A program made the position numbers and the translations under genes. DNA of 64,000 nt from Myxococcales bacterium (GTDB lineage Bacteria > Myxococcota_A > Polyangia > Nannocystales > Nannocystaceae): contig JACKDU010000007.1 of assembly GCA_020633335.1 (NCBI GenBank), positions 377,001-441,000 on the forward strand, read 5' to 3'. Below the pieces are notes generated by a model. The model was not told the DNA's origin. It saw nothing but the letters and a program-made list of their open reading frames with translations, and did no database searches. Below are positions 47,187 to 57,251 of this stretch, piece by piece. Positions within the stretch are counted from its first letter, which is position 1, and every line of letters starts with the position of its first letter.

Positions 47187-49478
47187 ATGCCCTCGGCCCC
47201 CCGTCTCGCCGCCGCGGCGTTCGCGGCCCTGGTCGCCCTCTACGGGCGACCTGCGGCGGCCGACGACGGCGACTCCGAGGACGCGCCGGCCGAGGAGACG
47301 GAGAACGAGGGCGAGGGCGCGGGTGAGGGCGGCGGCGACGGGGAGGGCGAGGGCGAGGCGCCGGCGGAGGCGGAGGGCGACCGGCCCCGCGAGCGCCGGA
47401 CGATCGTCGTCCACACCAGCTCCGGCGAGCACGACGAGCGGGCCTCGACCGTCGTCCGTCGCCGCGACATCGAGGAGCGCCTCCCTCGCTCGGCGCCCGA
47501 CGCCCTCCGCTACGAGCCCGGCGTCTACGTCCAGCAGACCGCGCACAGCCAGGGCTCGCCCTACGTCCGCGGCGTCACCGGTCAGCAGACCGTGATGATC
47601 TTCGACGGGATCCGCCTCAACAACAGCACCTTCCGCCAGGGGCCGAACCAGTACTTCTTCACGATCGACTCGCGGACGGTCCAGCGCCTCGAGGTCGTCC
47701 GCGGCGCCGCGTCGACCCGCTATGGCTCCGACGCGATGGGCGGCGCCCTCCTGGCCGCGCCGATCCAGCCCTCGCTCGCGCTCGGCGATCGCCGCTGGGT
47801 CGTCCGCCCGCGGGCGGGGATCCAGGGGGCGACCGCCGACGGCGAGCTCGGCGGCCGCGCTCAGCTCGAGGTCGGCTACCGCGGCAAGCTCGGCTTCGTC
47901 GGCGGGGTCGGCTACCGCGACGTCGGCCAGCTCCGCACCGGCGGTCCGATCCGCTCGCCGGCCACCGGCAAGCCGGCCCTCACCCCGCGCTTCGCCGACG
48001 ACGGGGTCACCCAGCTCGGCACCGGCTTCCGCGAGCTCACGGCCGACGGGCGCCTGGTCTGGCAGGCGAGCGAGCGCACCCGCCTCACGCTCGGCTACTA
48101 CGACTACCGGCAATACGACGCGCCGCGGACCGACAGGTGCCCGCCGGCGACCGCCCCCGAGACCGAGTGCCTGATCTACGACCACCAGTTCCGGACCCTG
48201 GTCTACGGCGCGCTCGAGCATGAGGACGGGCCGGCGGCGGCCGAGCGGGTGCGCTGGACGCTCTCCTACCAGCGGCAGCACGAGCTCCGCCGCCTCGAGC
48301 GGCCGACGATCTACACCCGCAACAGCGGCCGCGACGACGTCCACACCGTCGGCAGCGGCGTCCGGGTCGAGACCCGCCGCTTCGAGCCTGCCTCTTGGGT
48401 CAGACTCGGCGCGAGCTACGGCGCCGACGCCTACTACGACACGATCCGCTCGAGCGCCTGGAACGTCTACACCGACGTCGACATCATCAGCCCGCAGAGC
48501 CGCGGCCAGTACCTCGACGGCGCCGGCTACCTGACCTCGGGGGCCTACGCCGAGGGGCGCGGCGAGCTCTGGCGGCGCCTCGAGCTCCGGGTCGGCGGCC
48601 GCCTCGCGGCCGCGCTCGCCCGCGCCGAGGGCGACCCCGCGTCGGCCTCGGCGAGCGTCCACCGCCACTGGGTGACGCCGGTGGGCTCCTTCGGCGCGGC
48701 CCTCAAGGCGACCGACTGGCTGCGGCTCCTCGCCAACGTCGACCAGGGCTTCCGCGCGCCCAACCTCGACGACCTCACCAGCCGCCAGCAGACCGGCCCG
48801 GGCTTCCAGTACGAGAACCCCGACCTCAACCCCGAGCGGGCGCTCTCCTTTGAGACCGGCTTCAAGGTCGACACGCCGTGGGTCGAGGCCGCGCTCTTCG
48901 CCTTCACCACGCGGATCACCGACCTGATCGCCCGCGCGCCGGTCGAGGTCGGCGAGTGCCCGCCCGGGTCGGCGGGGTGCTCGGGCTCGCAGACCGTCTT
49001 CACCCTCGCCAACCTCGACGGCGTGGCGACGATCCGCGGGCTCGACGGGGTCGTCCGGATCCTCCTGCCGGCGGGCTTCGGCCTGCGGACGACGATCGCC
49101 TACACCTGGGGCGACGGGCCCAACCCGATCCCCGGCGGACGACCGAGCCACCTCCCGCTCTCGCGGATCCCTCCGCTCAACGGCACGGCGGAATTCACCT
49201 GGCGATCGCGGCGCTACGGCGTCTTCAGCGGGGCGGCGCTCCGCTGGGCGCGGGCCCAGACCCGGCTCGCGCTCTCGGACGTCTCGGACGTCCGGATCCC
49301 CGCGGGCGGCACCCCGGGCTTCGCGGTCGTCGATCTCCGGGCGGGCTATCGCTGGAACCAGCGGGCGCTGGTGTCGATGGTCCTCGAGAACGTCGGCAAC
49401 GCGGCCTATCGCTACCACGGCTCGTCGGTGAACGGCGCGGCGCGGGGGCTGCGGGTCTACGTCGAGTTCGGGTTCTAG
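47187..49478 (+). CDS. TonB-dependent outer-membrane receptor
   Basis: About 763 residues. A signal peptide ends near AAADDG and is followed by a low-complexity acidic stretch (Glu/Gly/Ala, about 26-65), an insert unusual at this position. The plug domain has 'RRRDIEERLPRSAPDALRYEPGVYVQQTAHSQGSPYVRGVTGQQTVMIFDGIRLNN' and 'RLEVVRGAASTRYGSDAMGGAL'. The barrel ends in 'GLRVYVEFGF' with a terminal aromatic. The substrate is unknown; vitamin B12 or iron-siderophore would fit the neighbouring B12-dependent and haem genes. GTG 47169 is an alternative start. Confidence 0.88.
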   Translation: MPSAPRLAAAAFAALVALYGRPAAADDGDSEDAPAEETENEGEGAGEGGGDGEGEGEAPAEAEGDRPRERRTIVVHTSSGEHDERASTVVRRRDIEERLPRSAPDALRYEPGVYVQQTAHSQGSPYVRGVTGQQTVMIFDGIRLNNSTFRQGPNQYFFTIDSRTVQRLEVVRGAASTRYGSDAMGGALLAAPIQPSLALGDRRWVVRPRAGIQGATADGELGGRAQLEVGYRGKLGFVGGVGYRDVGQLRTGGPIRSPATGKPALTPRFADDGVTQLGTGFRELTADGRLVWQASERTRLTLGYYDYRQYDAPRTDRCPPATAPETECLIYDHQFRTLVYGALEHEDGPAAAERVRWTLSYQRQHELRRLERPTIYTRNSGRDDVHTVGSGVRVETRRFEPASWVRLGASYGADAYYDTIRSSAWNVYTDVDIISPQSRGQYLDGAGYLTSGAYAEGRGELWRRLELRVGGRLAAALARAEGDPASASASVHRHWVTPVGSFGAALKATDWLRLLANVDQGFRAPNLDDLTSRQQTGPGFQYENPDLNPERALSFETGFKVDTPWVEAALFAFTTRITDLIARAPVEVGECPPGSAGCSGSQTVFTLANLDGVATIRGLDGVVRILLPAGFGLRTTIAYTWGDGPNPIPGGRPSHLPLSRIPPLNGTAEFTWRSRRYGVFSGAALRWARAQTRLALSDVSDVRIPAGGTPGFAVVDLRAGYRWNQRALVSMVLENVGNAAYRYHGSSVNGAARGLRVYVEFGF

Positions 49479-49496
49479 TGCCGCTACCGCGACGTA
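49476..49496 (+). repeat. 21-bp repeat beginning at a stop codon, copy 2
   Basis: Matches 7642-7662 in 19 of 21 positions. Here the bases extend to a hairpin CGCGAC-GTAG-GTCGCG. Confidence 0.5.
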
Positions 49497-49506
49497 GGTC
49501 GCGTCG

Positions 49507-49830
49507 CTAGTCGCAGGCGCGGGTGCCGGCGCAGCTGATCGAGCCGACGATCGCCTGGGCGTCCGCGCCGGGGGCGTCGCTCAGCTCCATCATGCAGAAG
49601 TCGATGCTCCTCGACGCGGGGTCGTCCCACTCGCCGATGAACTCGCAGAGCTCTTCGCAGGCGATCTGGGCGCGGCTCTCGTACCCCTTCGCGGCGAGGA
49701 GCCCGGTGACGTCGGCCTCGCGGACCATCTCGTCGAGCGACCACTCCTCCGGCATCGGGCACTCGCCGTCGCCGCAGGCGGGGCCGAGGGCGGCGAGGAG
49801 GAGGAGGAGGGCGCGGCCGCGGTGGCGCAT
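49507..49830 (-). CDS. Small lipoprotein
   Basis: The 107-residue product has a signal peptide with lipobox (GPAC, Cys near 17), then a mature part with seven cysteines. TATCAT at 49837-49842 (complement) ends 6 nt before the ATG at 49830. The longer frame upstream lacks a usable signal peptide. No family is recognised. Confidence 0.7.
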   Translation of the reverse strand: MRHRGRALLLLLAALGPACGDGECPMPEEWSLDEMVREADVTGLLAAKGYESRAQIACEELCEFIGEWDDPASRSIDFCMMELSDAPGADAQAIVGSISCAGTRACD

Positions 49831-49960
49831 CCGTGGATGATAGGCCGCGACCTCGCGGCGCGACCCCGAACATGCTGCGCGCCCTGCGAGGCCGACGGGG
49901 TGCAGGGGCCGCGGCGCCGGGTTCCGGCGGACCCACGGCGACGCTATCATCGCGCCGGCG

Positions 49961-50728
49961 ATGGCGAGCCAAGCCAAGCAGAGCGCGGTCGAGGGGGGCG
50001 CCCGCCTCCTCGTCGTCGAGGACGAGCTCCACCTCGCCGACGCCCTCCGCCTCAACTTCGAGCTCGAGGGCTACAGCGTCGAGGTCGCCAACAGCGGCCG
50101 CCAGGCGAACGAGCTCCTCGCCGGGGCCGGGCCCTTCGACGCGATCGTCCTCGACGTGATGCTCCCGGACAGCAGCGGCTTCGACGTCTGCCGCCGCCTC
50201 CGCGACGCCGGCGACTTCTCGCCGGTGCTCATGCTCACCGCCCTCGGGACCACCGACGATCGGGTCGCCGGGCTCGAGGCCGGCGCCGACGACTACCTCG
50301 CCAAGCCCTTCGACCTCGCCGAGCTCCTCGCGCGGGTGCGCTCGCTCCTCCGGCGCCGCGACTGGGAGCGGAGCCAGAGCGTCGAGCCGGCCGACCCGAG
50401 CTTCACCTTCGGCGACGCGCGGATCGACTTCGACCGCTGCGAGGCGACGATGGCCGGCGCCGAGATCAAGCTGACCCGCCTCGAGCTCGACCTCCTCCGC
50501 TACTTCGCCGACAACCCCGAGCGCGTGCTCTCGCGGCAGGAGCTCCAGGAGCAGGTGTGGAAGCTGGCGAACTATCCCAATTCGCGGATGGTCGACAACT
50601 TCATCATGCGGCTCCGTCGGCACTTCGAGGCCGATCCCGCGGCCCCGCGCTTCTTCGTCTCGGTCCGCGGCGCAGGCTACAAGTTTGTCCCAGAACCACG
50701 TTCCTCCGGCTCCGAGCGGAGAAAATGA
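49961..50728 (+). CDS. OmpR-family response regulator
   Basis: The 255-residue protein has a receiver domain (about 16-130) with acidic pair 'VVEDE', phosphoacceptor Asp in 'AIVLDVMLPDSSGFDV', and conserved Lys in 'DDYLAKPF'. A linker leads to an OmpR-type winged-helix (about 155-245): 'IKLTRLELDLLRYFADNPERVLSRQELQEQVWK' and 'RMVDNFIMRLRRHFEADP'. No sensor kinase adjoins it, so it is an orphan here. A TATCAT hexamer 10 nt upstream is a weak -10. The desaturase gene follows 57 bp on. Confidence 0.92.
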   Translation: MASQAKQSAVEGGARLLVVEDELHLADALRLNFELEGYSVEVANSGRQANELLAGAGPFDAIVLDVMLPDSSGFDVCRRLRDAGDFSPVLMLTALGTTDDRVAGLEAGADDYLAKPFDLAELLARVRSLLRRRDWERSQSVEPADPSFTFGDARIDFDRCEATMAGAEIKLTRLELDLLRYFADNPERVLSRQELQEQVWKLANYPNSRMVDNFIMRLRRHFEADPAAPRFFVSVRGAGYKFVPEPRSSGSERRK

Positions 50729-50785
50729 CCGAACCATGACAGCCGAGCGAGGCCCCGGGGGGCGAGAGTCAGGCGTCCCCGCGCG

Positions 50786-51718
<933 letters not shown>

Positions 51719-51721
<3 letters not shown>

Positions 51722-52008
51722 ATTCGGGGGCCGGAGCGGGCGGGAATTCGGGGGCTGGCGCGGGGGCGCGGAGGAGGGGCGATCGCGGCGAATGGTCCTC
51801 GGTCGCCCGCCTCCTCCGTCGGCGTGCGCCCTGCGGTGATTCACCGCGATCGCCCCTCCTCCGCTCAGCGGCAGGCCTCGACTTCGCGGGGGAGTGAGCC
51901 GCATGCGGAGGCTGGGGCGGCGAAGCCGGGTCGGCGCCTCTGAGGGTCGGGGGTGTCGGACTTCGGAGACGGCGCTCACACGGCGCCTCTCGGCGACGGG
52001 TGAGCGCC
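51719..52008 (+). repeat. Structured 290-bp element, copy A
   Basis: It begins TGAATTC at the desaturase stop. After a 24-bp tandem duplication (51720-51743, 51744-51767), the arms 51768-51793 and 51839-51864 pair in 25 of 26 positions around a 45-nt loop. About 100 nt of conserved sequence with a CCGCATGCGG palindrome follow. A second hairpin, GGCGCTCAC (51971-51979) with GTGAGCGCC (52000-52008), closes the element. Copy B (53188-53452, opposite strand) shares 43 of 45 loop bases and has compensatory stem changes. No coding role is apparent. Confidence 0.85.
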
Positions 52009-52225
52009 GGCGGGGGACGCAGTGCGTTCGACGGCGGGGGCGGTGATGCGAGCTGGCGGAGGGACCAGGTGAATCCACCTGGCTCGTTCGGGGTGGTGAT
52101 CGGTGAGACAGGTGCGCCTCGACTCTCACCGGCGCGTCGGCGTCGGCGCGTCGTGGGAACCGAAGTCGGCGTCGCTGCGTTGATCCCCGGGTCGCGGCTC
52201 CGAGTCGCCGCGAGCGGAGGTCGTC
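52009..52225. other. Non-coding stretch after element A
   Basis: No gene is seen. It holds two inverted repeats: CCAGGTG-AATC-CACCTGG (about 52067-52084) and CGGTGAGA/TCTCACCG (52101-52108 with 52124-52131). Confidence 0.5.
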
Positions 52226-52444
52226 ATGTCGCAAGGGACACGTTCACCTACACCGCGTCCGCACCTGCTCTGGCTGGTCACCGGCGGCGGCCTCCTGACC
52301 CTGGCGGCGATCGCCGGGGGCGGCCTCCTGGGGACCGTGGCGGTCTGTGGGGCGGCCGGGAGCGGCCCCGTGCGCGTCAGCCATGAGGCGCCAGCGACCG
52401 CTCGCTGGATCGACGCGGAGGCTCGTCTCGAGCGACGGGGCTAG
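52226..52444 (+). CDS. Small membrane protein between the two structured elements
   Basis: The 72-residue product begins at an ATG with a GGAGG ribosome site 5 nt upstream. Residues about 14-42 form one long hydrophobic segment rich in Gly, Leu and Ala, with a hydrophilic C-terminus. No family is recognised. A TGTC-N6-GACA repeat overlaps its start codon, so that motif may act on its expression. Confidence 0.55.
   Translation: MSQGTRSPTPRPHLLWLVTGGGLLTLAAIAGGGLLGTVAVCGAAGSGPVRVSHEAPATARWIDAEARLERRG
52227..52240. repeat. TGTC-N6-GACA inverted repeat over a start codon
   Basis: TGTC-GCAAGG-GACA begins at the second base of the ATG at 52226. Confidence 0.55.
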
Positions 52445-52542
52445 CGCGCCAGCGCGCGGCGGAGATCGGGTCGTCGGCGGTGCGCCGACAGCTCGATCCG
52501 GGTCTGAGGGACGCGATCGCGCCGGCTCCGAGGCCGGGGAGG

Positions 52543-52728
52543 CTAGCTCTCGTTGGAGGGGACCAGGCGCTCCAGGATCTCCTGGACCGCGAGGCGCTGC
52601 GAGTCCTCCGCGTTGAACGCCTGCTCGGCGTGACGGAGGAAGCGCTCGCTCTCATCGACGCCGTCGCCGCTGGGGCGGCCGGCGAGCCTGCGAGCGGAGG
52701 AACGGAGGGACGAGGACTTGTGACGCAT
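52543..52728 (-). CDS. Small basic/helical protein of unknown function
   Basis: The 61-residue product begins MRHKSSSLR with an AGGAG ribosome site 7 nt upstream. A Ser/Arg-rich N-terminus is followed by a predicted helix ('DESERFLRHAEQAFNAEDSQRLAVQEILERLV'). It lies in the gene-poor region bounded by the two structured elements, opposite to the small membrane protein. No family is recognised. Confidence 0.5.
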   Translation of the reverse strand: MRHKSSSLRSSARRLAGRPSGDGVDESERFLRHAEQAFNAEDSQRLAVQEILERLVPSNES

Positions 52729-53187
52729 GGGAGTGCTCCTGGTCGCGGCGTGTTGGGCGCATGAGGGACAGCCATGATCGGCGTCGCGCTCATGAACACC
52801 AGTCTTTTGGGGCGGGTCCGGCGGCGCGGCTGCGCGCACATGACCCAGGACGGACCACAAGGTAACGCCGGGACAAGCGATCTGGCAAGAGGATTCTCGG
52901 AAAAAGAATTCACACCCTCATTTGACCAGTGCGGACGATGTTTGTCCTTCGTTCGGATCGGCTTCTCCCTGTCCTTTTCGACACCTTCGATCGGCGGTGC
53001 CAGATGCGCAGGCGAGCCTGGCCCTTCCGCCAGCTCAAGTGTCGGGGGCGCGTGACGACATCGCGCCCTGAGGGGAATCCCCCGTCTGCCACGACGGAGC
53101 TTCGCACCCGTCGAAGGCTCGAGGACCGAGCCTTCGCCATTGGAGCTTCGCACTCGTCGAAGTCCCGTACTCCACCGCCGCCCGCAC
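52729..53187. other. Gene-poor segment with lower GC and short repeats
   Basis: No supportable gene. The part from about 52860 to 52990 is clearly less GC-rich than the rest of the window. Two 21-bp direct repeats (53096-53116 and 53142-53162, 20 of 21 identical) flank a perfect 8-bp hairpin, AAGGCTCG-AGGAC-CGAGCCTT (53114-53134). The composition suggests recently acquired DNA. Confidence 0.6.
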
Positions 53188-53452
53188 GGGGCTCACACGT
53201 CGCCGGAGGCGGCGGGTGAGCCCCGCCTCCGAAGTCCCCCGCCCCCGACCTCCAAAGGCGCCGACCCGACCCCATCGCCACAGCCTCCGCACGCGGCTCT
53301 CCACCCGCCGAAGTCGGACTCTGCCGCGACGCGGAGGGGGGACGATCGCCGCGAATCACCGCAGGGCGCACGCCGACGAAAGAGGCGGGCGACCGAGGAC
53401 CATTCGCGGCGAGCGTCCCCCCTCCGCGCCCCCGCGTCTGCCTCCGAATTCA
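53188..53452 (-). repeat. Structured 265-bp element, copy B
   Basis: Read on the complement it begins TGAATTC at the stop codon of the TldD-like gene. The arms 53402-53427 and 53331-53356 pair in 25 of 26 positions around a 45-nt loop (53357-53401). The terminal hairpin is GGGGCTCAC/GTGAGCCCC (53188-53196, 53216-53224). It is inverted relative to copy A but has the same orientation with respect to its upstream gene. Confidence 0.85.
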
Positions 53453-55333
53453 CTCACCCTTCCACGAAGGATCCCGAAGCGGATGCACCAGCGTCGGCAG
53501 CCGCTCGTGCTCCCCGCGCTCCACCAGGATCTCGAGCCCATCGAGGAGGAGATCCGGCGAGGTGACCTGGGCGTCGACGGTGAAGGAGAGGATCCCGTCC
53601 ATCCCGGTCTCGCTGACGAAGCCGCCGGCGGGGCCGACCGGGAAGCGCATCGGCTCGACGTTGCGGCGGTCGCCGACCGCCCGGATCCGCCGGAGGATCC
53701 GCATCGACGCCGGCGCGAGGACGGCCCCGCGGACCAGCGTCCGCTTGCCGCCGGGCTCGATCCGGTAGACCAGCGCGGGCACCGGGAGGTTGACCTTGCG
53801 CGAGGCGCCGTAGGTGGTCGCGCCCTCGCGGGGCACCGGCCCGAGGATCCCCCCGTCGCGGAGCTCCTCGACGGTGTAGGCGTACTCGTAGCCGTCCTCG
53901 CGGGCGCGGCGGAGGAGCTCGCGCTCGAGGAGCGCGCGCGAGCGCCCGCGCGCCCGGCTCTCGAGGCGGAGGTTGGAGATCGCCGTCCCGGTCATCAGCA
54001 CCGGGCTCACCCGCGCGTGGCCGTTGCTCTCGCTCCGGTGCTTGTTGGGCTCGCGGGTCATCAGGAGCTCCTCGAGGCGACCGCGGCGGACCAGGGTGAC
54101 CGGCGCGCCGAGGAAGCCCTCGGCGTCGTAGGTGTAGCGGCCGAAGCCGCCCTCCTCGCGGGGGTCGTCGATGAGGTCGACGAAGTCCGGCATCACGCTC
54201 TTGCCGAGGTCGTCCTGCCACTGCGGCTCGAGGTCGCGGAGGCGGCCTCCCTCGCTCAGGGGCGCCGGCTTGCCGATCGCCTGGGTGGCGACGGTCGACG
54301 CCAGGAGCTGGGGCGCGGCGGCGCCGACGAAGAGCACCGGCCCGTCGTAGTCCTCGTCGATCATCGGCGCGCGGGCGACCTCGACGAGCTCGCCGAGGAC
54401 CCGATCGACGAGGATCCGGCCGCGCTCGCGGAGCGCGTCATCGACCTTCGGCACCGCCTGGAAGTGGATCGCCCGGCCGTGGTCGAGGTGCATGCCGTCG
54501 GCCGCGCGGGTGTCGGCGACCACCGAGAGGACCGCGCGCTCCTGGTGCTCGCGGAGGATCACCCCCTCGCTGGTGATCGTCGTGATCTCGGTCCGCAGCA
54601 CCTGGAAGTAGACGTCGCCGTTGTCGACCTCGGGGTGCTGGGCGAAGCGGCGGCTGAGCTCGCCGACCAGCTCGCGGAGGGCGACCCGATCAAAGGGCTG
54701 CTCGGCGCCGGGCGGGCGCGGGGCGATCCGCGGGATCGTCTCCGGCGGCGGGCCGAGGTCGGGGGGCGGCGGGTCGCCGGCGAGGCGGGCGAGGATCGCC
54801 TGCTTGAGCGCGTAGGTCACCGCGGCCGCGCGGTAGGCCTGGTCCATCGCCAGCCAGAGCTTCTTGCGGGTGAGCCCGGCCGCCGGCTTGAGCGGCACCA
54901 GGAAGCGGACCTGCGCGCCGTCCTGGCCGAAGATCCCGCCGTTGTCGCGGGCGGGCGAGCCGACCCGGACCTCGACGGAGGCGACCGCCTGGTGCTCGGC
55001 CGCGTCGGTGATGATCCCGCCGTAGGAGCCGTCGAGGCTGAGGAGCTCGGCCCGGACCACCCGCACGGTCGCCATGTAGGGGGCGGGCGCCTCCTTGGCC
55101 TTGCCTTCGGGACAGGTGGTGTCGGCGTCCTCGTCGTCCTCGTCGCCGCCGCAGCTCGGGATGTCGGTGAGGCGGAGCTCGGCGAGGCCGCGGGCGAGCT
55201 CGGCCTCGATCGCCGCGCTCTCGCGCTCGCGGGGTGAGGTCCCGGCGCTCGCGGTCGCGGCGCTGGTCGGCGCGGCCTCGGCCGGCGCCGCGGCGACCAG
55301 GAGGACGCCCAGGAGCCCGGCGAGCGCGCTCAT
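53450..55333 (-). CDS. TldD/PmbA-like protein lacking catalytic residues
   Basis: The 627-residue product starts MSALAGLLG with a signal peptide. It aligns in general layout with the product of the adjoining upstream gene ('DNGDVYFQVLRTEITTITSEGVILREHQERAVLSVVADTRAADGMHLDH'). At the position of the HExxxH site it has 'VGAAAPQLLAST', and the C-terminal zinc-ligand cysteine is also missing. In the TldD-TldE pair one subunit is likewise inactive, so this is probably the partner of the active protein. The ATG overlaps the upstream TGA by 4 bp. Its stop codon begins element B. Confidence 0.82.
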   Translation of the reverse strand: MSALAGLLGVLLVAAAPAEAAPTSAATASAGTSPRERESAAIEAELARGLAELRLTDIPSCGGDEDDEDADTTCPEGKAKEAPAPYMATVRVVRAELLSLDGSYGGIITDAAEHQAVASVEVRVGSPARDNGGIFGQDGAQVRFLVPLKPAAGLTRKKLWLAMDQAYRAAAVTYALKQAILARLAGDPPPPDLGPPPETIPRIAPRPPGAEQPFDRVALRELVGELSRRFAQHPEVDNGDVYFQVLRTEITTITSEGVILREHQERAVLSVVADTRAADGMHLDHGRAIHFQAVPKVDDALRERGRILVDRVLGELVEVARAPMIDEDYDGPVLFVGAAAPQLLASTVATQAIGKPAPLSEGGRLRDLEPQWQDDLGKSVMPDFVDLIDDPREEGGFGRYTYDAEGFLGAPVTLVRRGRLEELLMTREPNKHRSESNGHARVSPVLMTGTAISNLRLESRARGRSRALLERELLRRAREDGYEYAYTVEELRDGGILGPVPREGATTYGASRKVNLPVPALVYRIEPGGKRTLVRGAVLAPASMRILRRIRAVGDRRNVEPMRFPVGPAGGFVSETGMDGILSFTVDAQVTSPDLLLDGLEILVERGEHERLPTLVHPLRDPSWKGE

Positions 55334-57210
55334 CGGCCGCCTCCTGCGCTGCGGATCGACTTGCCCTTCGCGCCCGCGCTCACCTCGGCCGGCGGCGCCG
55401 GCAGGAGCGGCGGCTTGTCGCGGTCGTGCGAGGCCCGCTCGATCTCGAGGGCGCGGAGGAGGAGCGAGGGCGAGACCGCCGAGACCGGGACGTCGCCCGA
55501 CTCGGCGCCGCACATCCCGTTGAAGATCCCGGGCTCATCGCCGGTGGCGATGATCGTTTCGAACGCGGCGATCGGCGTGCCGACGATGTCGGCGCCGCGG
55601 ACCAGCTCGTCCGGCCGCCCGTCGGCCCAGACCCGGTAGACCATCAGCGGCAGCACCTTGAAGGCCTGCGGCCCGCTGCGATCGGTGATCGTGTAGCCGC
55701 CCTGGATGTCGGTGAACCAGAGGCCGTAGGGCTTGCCCTGGCGCTTGACCTCGGCGATGAGCTCGGCCCGCAGCTTGCCCTCGGGGATCGTCTTGCGGCT
55801 GGTGACGATCAGGTTGCCCTGGCGGGCGACGACCTGGTTGCCGCGCTCGCGGCGGCCGTGGCCGTTGCTCTTCTTGAAGGGGAGCACCGGCGAGCGCCCG
55901 AGGAGGAAGCCCTTGAGCTTGCCCTTCTCGACCAGGTTCACCTTCTGCGCCTTCACGCCCTCGTCGTCGACGTAGTAGTGGCCGCTCAGCGGCTGGCCGT
56001 CGAGGATCGCCACCGTCGGGTCGTCGATCATGTCGAGGAAGGCGGGGAGCACCCGCTGGCCGAGCATGTCGGCGAAGGTCTGGCCCTCCATGTCGTCCTT
56101 CTGGCGGTGGCCCTCGAGGCGGTGGCCGAAGACCTCGTGGAAGAAGACCCCGGCCGCGCGGCCGCTGAGGACCGCCGGGCCGATGTAGGGCTCGGCGAGG
56201 GGCGCCTGGCGGAGCTCGAGGAGCTCGCGGCGGAGGCGGGCGGCGGTGTCGCTGAGCTCGGCGAGGCTCGGGAGCTGCTCCGGGGTGTGGACCTCGAAGC
56301 TCTCGAAGCGCTCGAGGTTCATCCCGTCCTCGGCCTGGGTGCTCGCGTTCAGCATCACCCGCAGGCGGCTCTGCGAGCCCTGGACCTTGGTCCCCTCGGA
56401 GTTGACGAAGCTCCGGTTGTCGACGGTGATCAGGAAGACGACGTTGCTCTCGAAGACCAGCGGGTCGTCGCCGAGGATCGCCGAGACCTCGCGGATCTTC
56501 GGCTCCCACTCGGCCTCGAGGGCCGCGAGGTCGAGGTGCTGCGGCGGCTCGACGTGGACGAGCGGCGTCTCCTTGGAGAAGTCGGGGTGGGCCTTGCCGT
56601 CGTCCTGCGAGCGGAGCTGCTCGGTGTTCTCGGCCGCCCGCAGGGCGTCGACCGCGTCGCGGTACTGGCTCTCGGTGAGCACCCAGAGCGCCTGCGCGAG
56701 CGCCAGCGGGTCGTCGCCGACGCTCACCGGGAGGCCGGCCCCGAGGCCGTTGCCTGGGCCGTAGTTGCCGCCCTGGGTGTGGCCGTTGTCGAGCTCCGGC
56801 GAGCCGACGCGGACGTCGATGTCGACCGTGCGGTCGGCGTCGATCCGCGAGCGGACCACCCGGCCGCTCTCGGCCTCGAGCCAGAGCTGCTCGCGGGCGA
56901 CGAGGTCGTAGGCGAGGAAGTAGGCCGCCTCCTCGAGCTCGGGGCCGCGGAGGGCCGCGAGGTTGCGGGCGATCTCGCCCTCGAGGATCGCGATCGCCGG
57001 GGTCGCCTCGCCGATCGCAGCCTTGGGCCGCTCCATCGCCGGGATCGCCCCGCCGCCGCCCTTCCGCGGGACCCGACCGCCGGGGATCGTCGTGTCGACC
57101 GGCTTGGCCCGGCAGCTCGTGAGGGCGCCGACGCCGACGAGCGCGAGCGTCAGGAGGCCGGCGACCCGTCGGCGTCGCCGCTCGCTCCTCCGCTCGCTCA
57201 CCCGCTCCAT
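55330..57210 (-). CDS. TldD-like metallopeptidase, lipoprotein
   Basis: The 626-residue product starts at the ATG 57210, fixed by AGGAG 8 nt upstream; ATG 57255 overlaps the yhbY stop by 4 bp and is an alternative. A lipobox ends at Cys33, unusual because classical TldD is cytoplasmic. The zinc motif HEVFGH (HExxxH, 358-363) and the late cysteine in 'GIFNGMCGAESGD' are kept. TldD/TldE cleave unstructured peptides such as microcin B17 leader; an envelope-anchored version would act on exported substrates. Confidence 0.85.
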   Translation of the reverse strand: MERVSERRSERRRRRVAGLLTLALVGVGALTSCRAKPVDTTIPGGRVPRKGGGGAIPAMERPKAAIGEATPAIAILEGEIARNLAALRGPELEEAAYFLAYDLVAREQLWLEAESGRVVRSRIDADRTVDIDVRVGSPELDNGHTQGGNYGPGNGLGAGLPVSVGDDPLALAQALWVLTESQYRDAVDALRAAENTEQLRSQDDGKAHPDFSKETPLVHVEPPQHLDLAALEAEWEPKIREVSAILGDDPLVFESNVVFLITVDNRSFVNSEGTKVQGSQSRLRVMLNASTQAEDGMNLERFESFEVHTPEQLPSLAELSDTAARLRRELLELRQAPLAEPYIGPAVLSGRAAGVFFHEVFGHRLEGHRQKDDMEGQTFADMLGQRVLPAFLDMIDDPTVAILDGQPLSGHYYVDDEGVKAQKVNLVEKGKLKGFLLGRSPVLPFKKSNGHGRRERGNQVVARQGNLIVTSRKTIPEGKLRAELIAEVKRQGKPYGLWFTDIQGGYTITDRSGPQAFKVLPLMVYRVWADGRPDELVRGADIVGTPIAAFETIIATGDEPGIFNGMCGAESGDVPVSAVSPSLLLRALEIERASHDRDKPPLLPAPPAEVSAGAKGKSIRSAGGGR

Positions 57211-57251
57211 CGATCCCTCTCCTACGATCCCTCGGCTCGCTTGGTTCCGGG

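Noticed and set aside
53216..53460. Protein-coding gene covering element B (and its counterpart over A)
   Set aside because: The open frames align between copies only because the DNA is repeated; stem changes preserve pairing rather than codons, and no good start is present.
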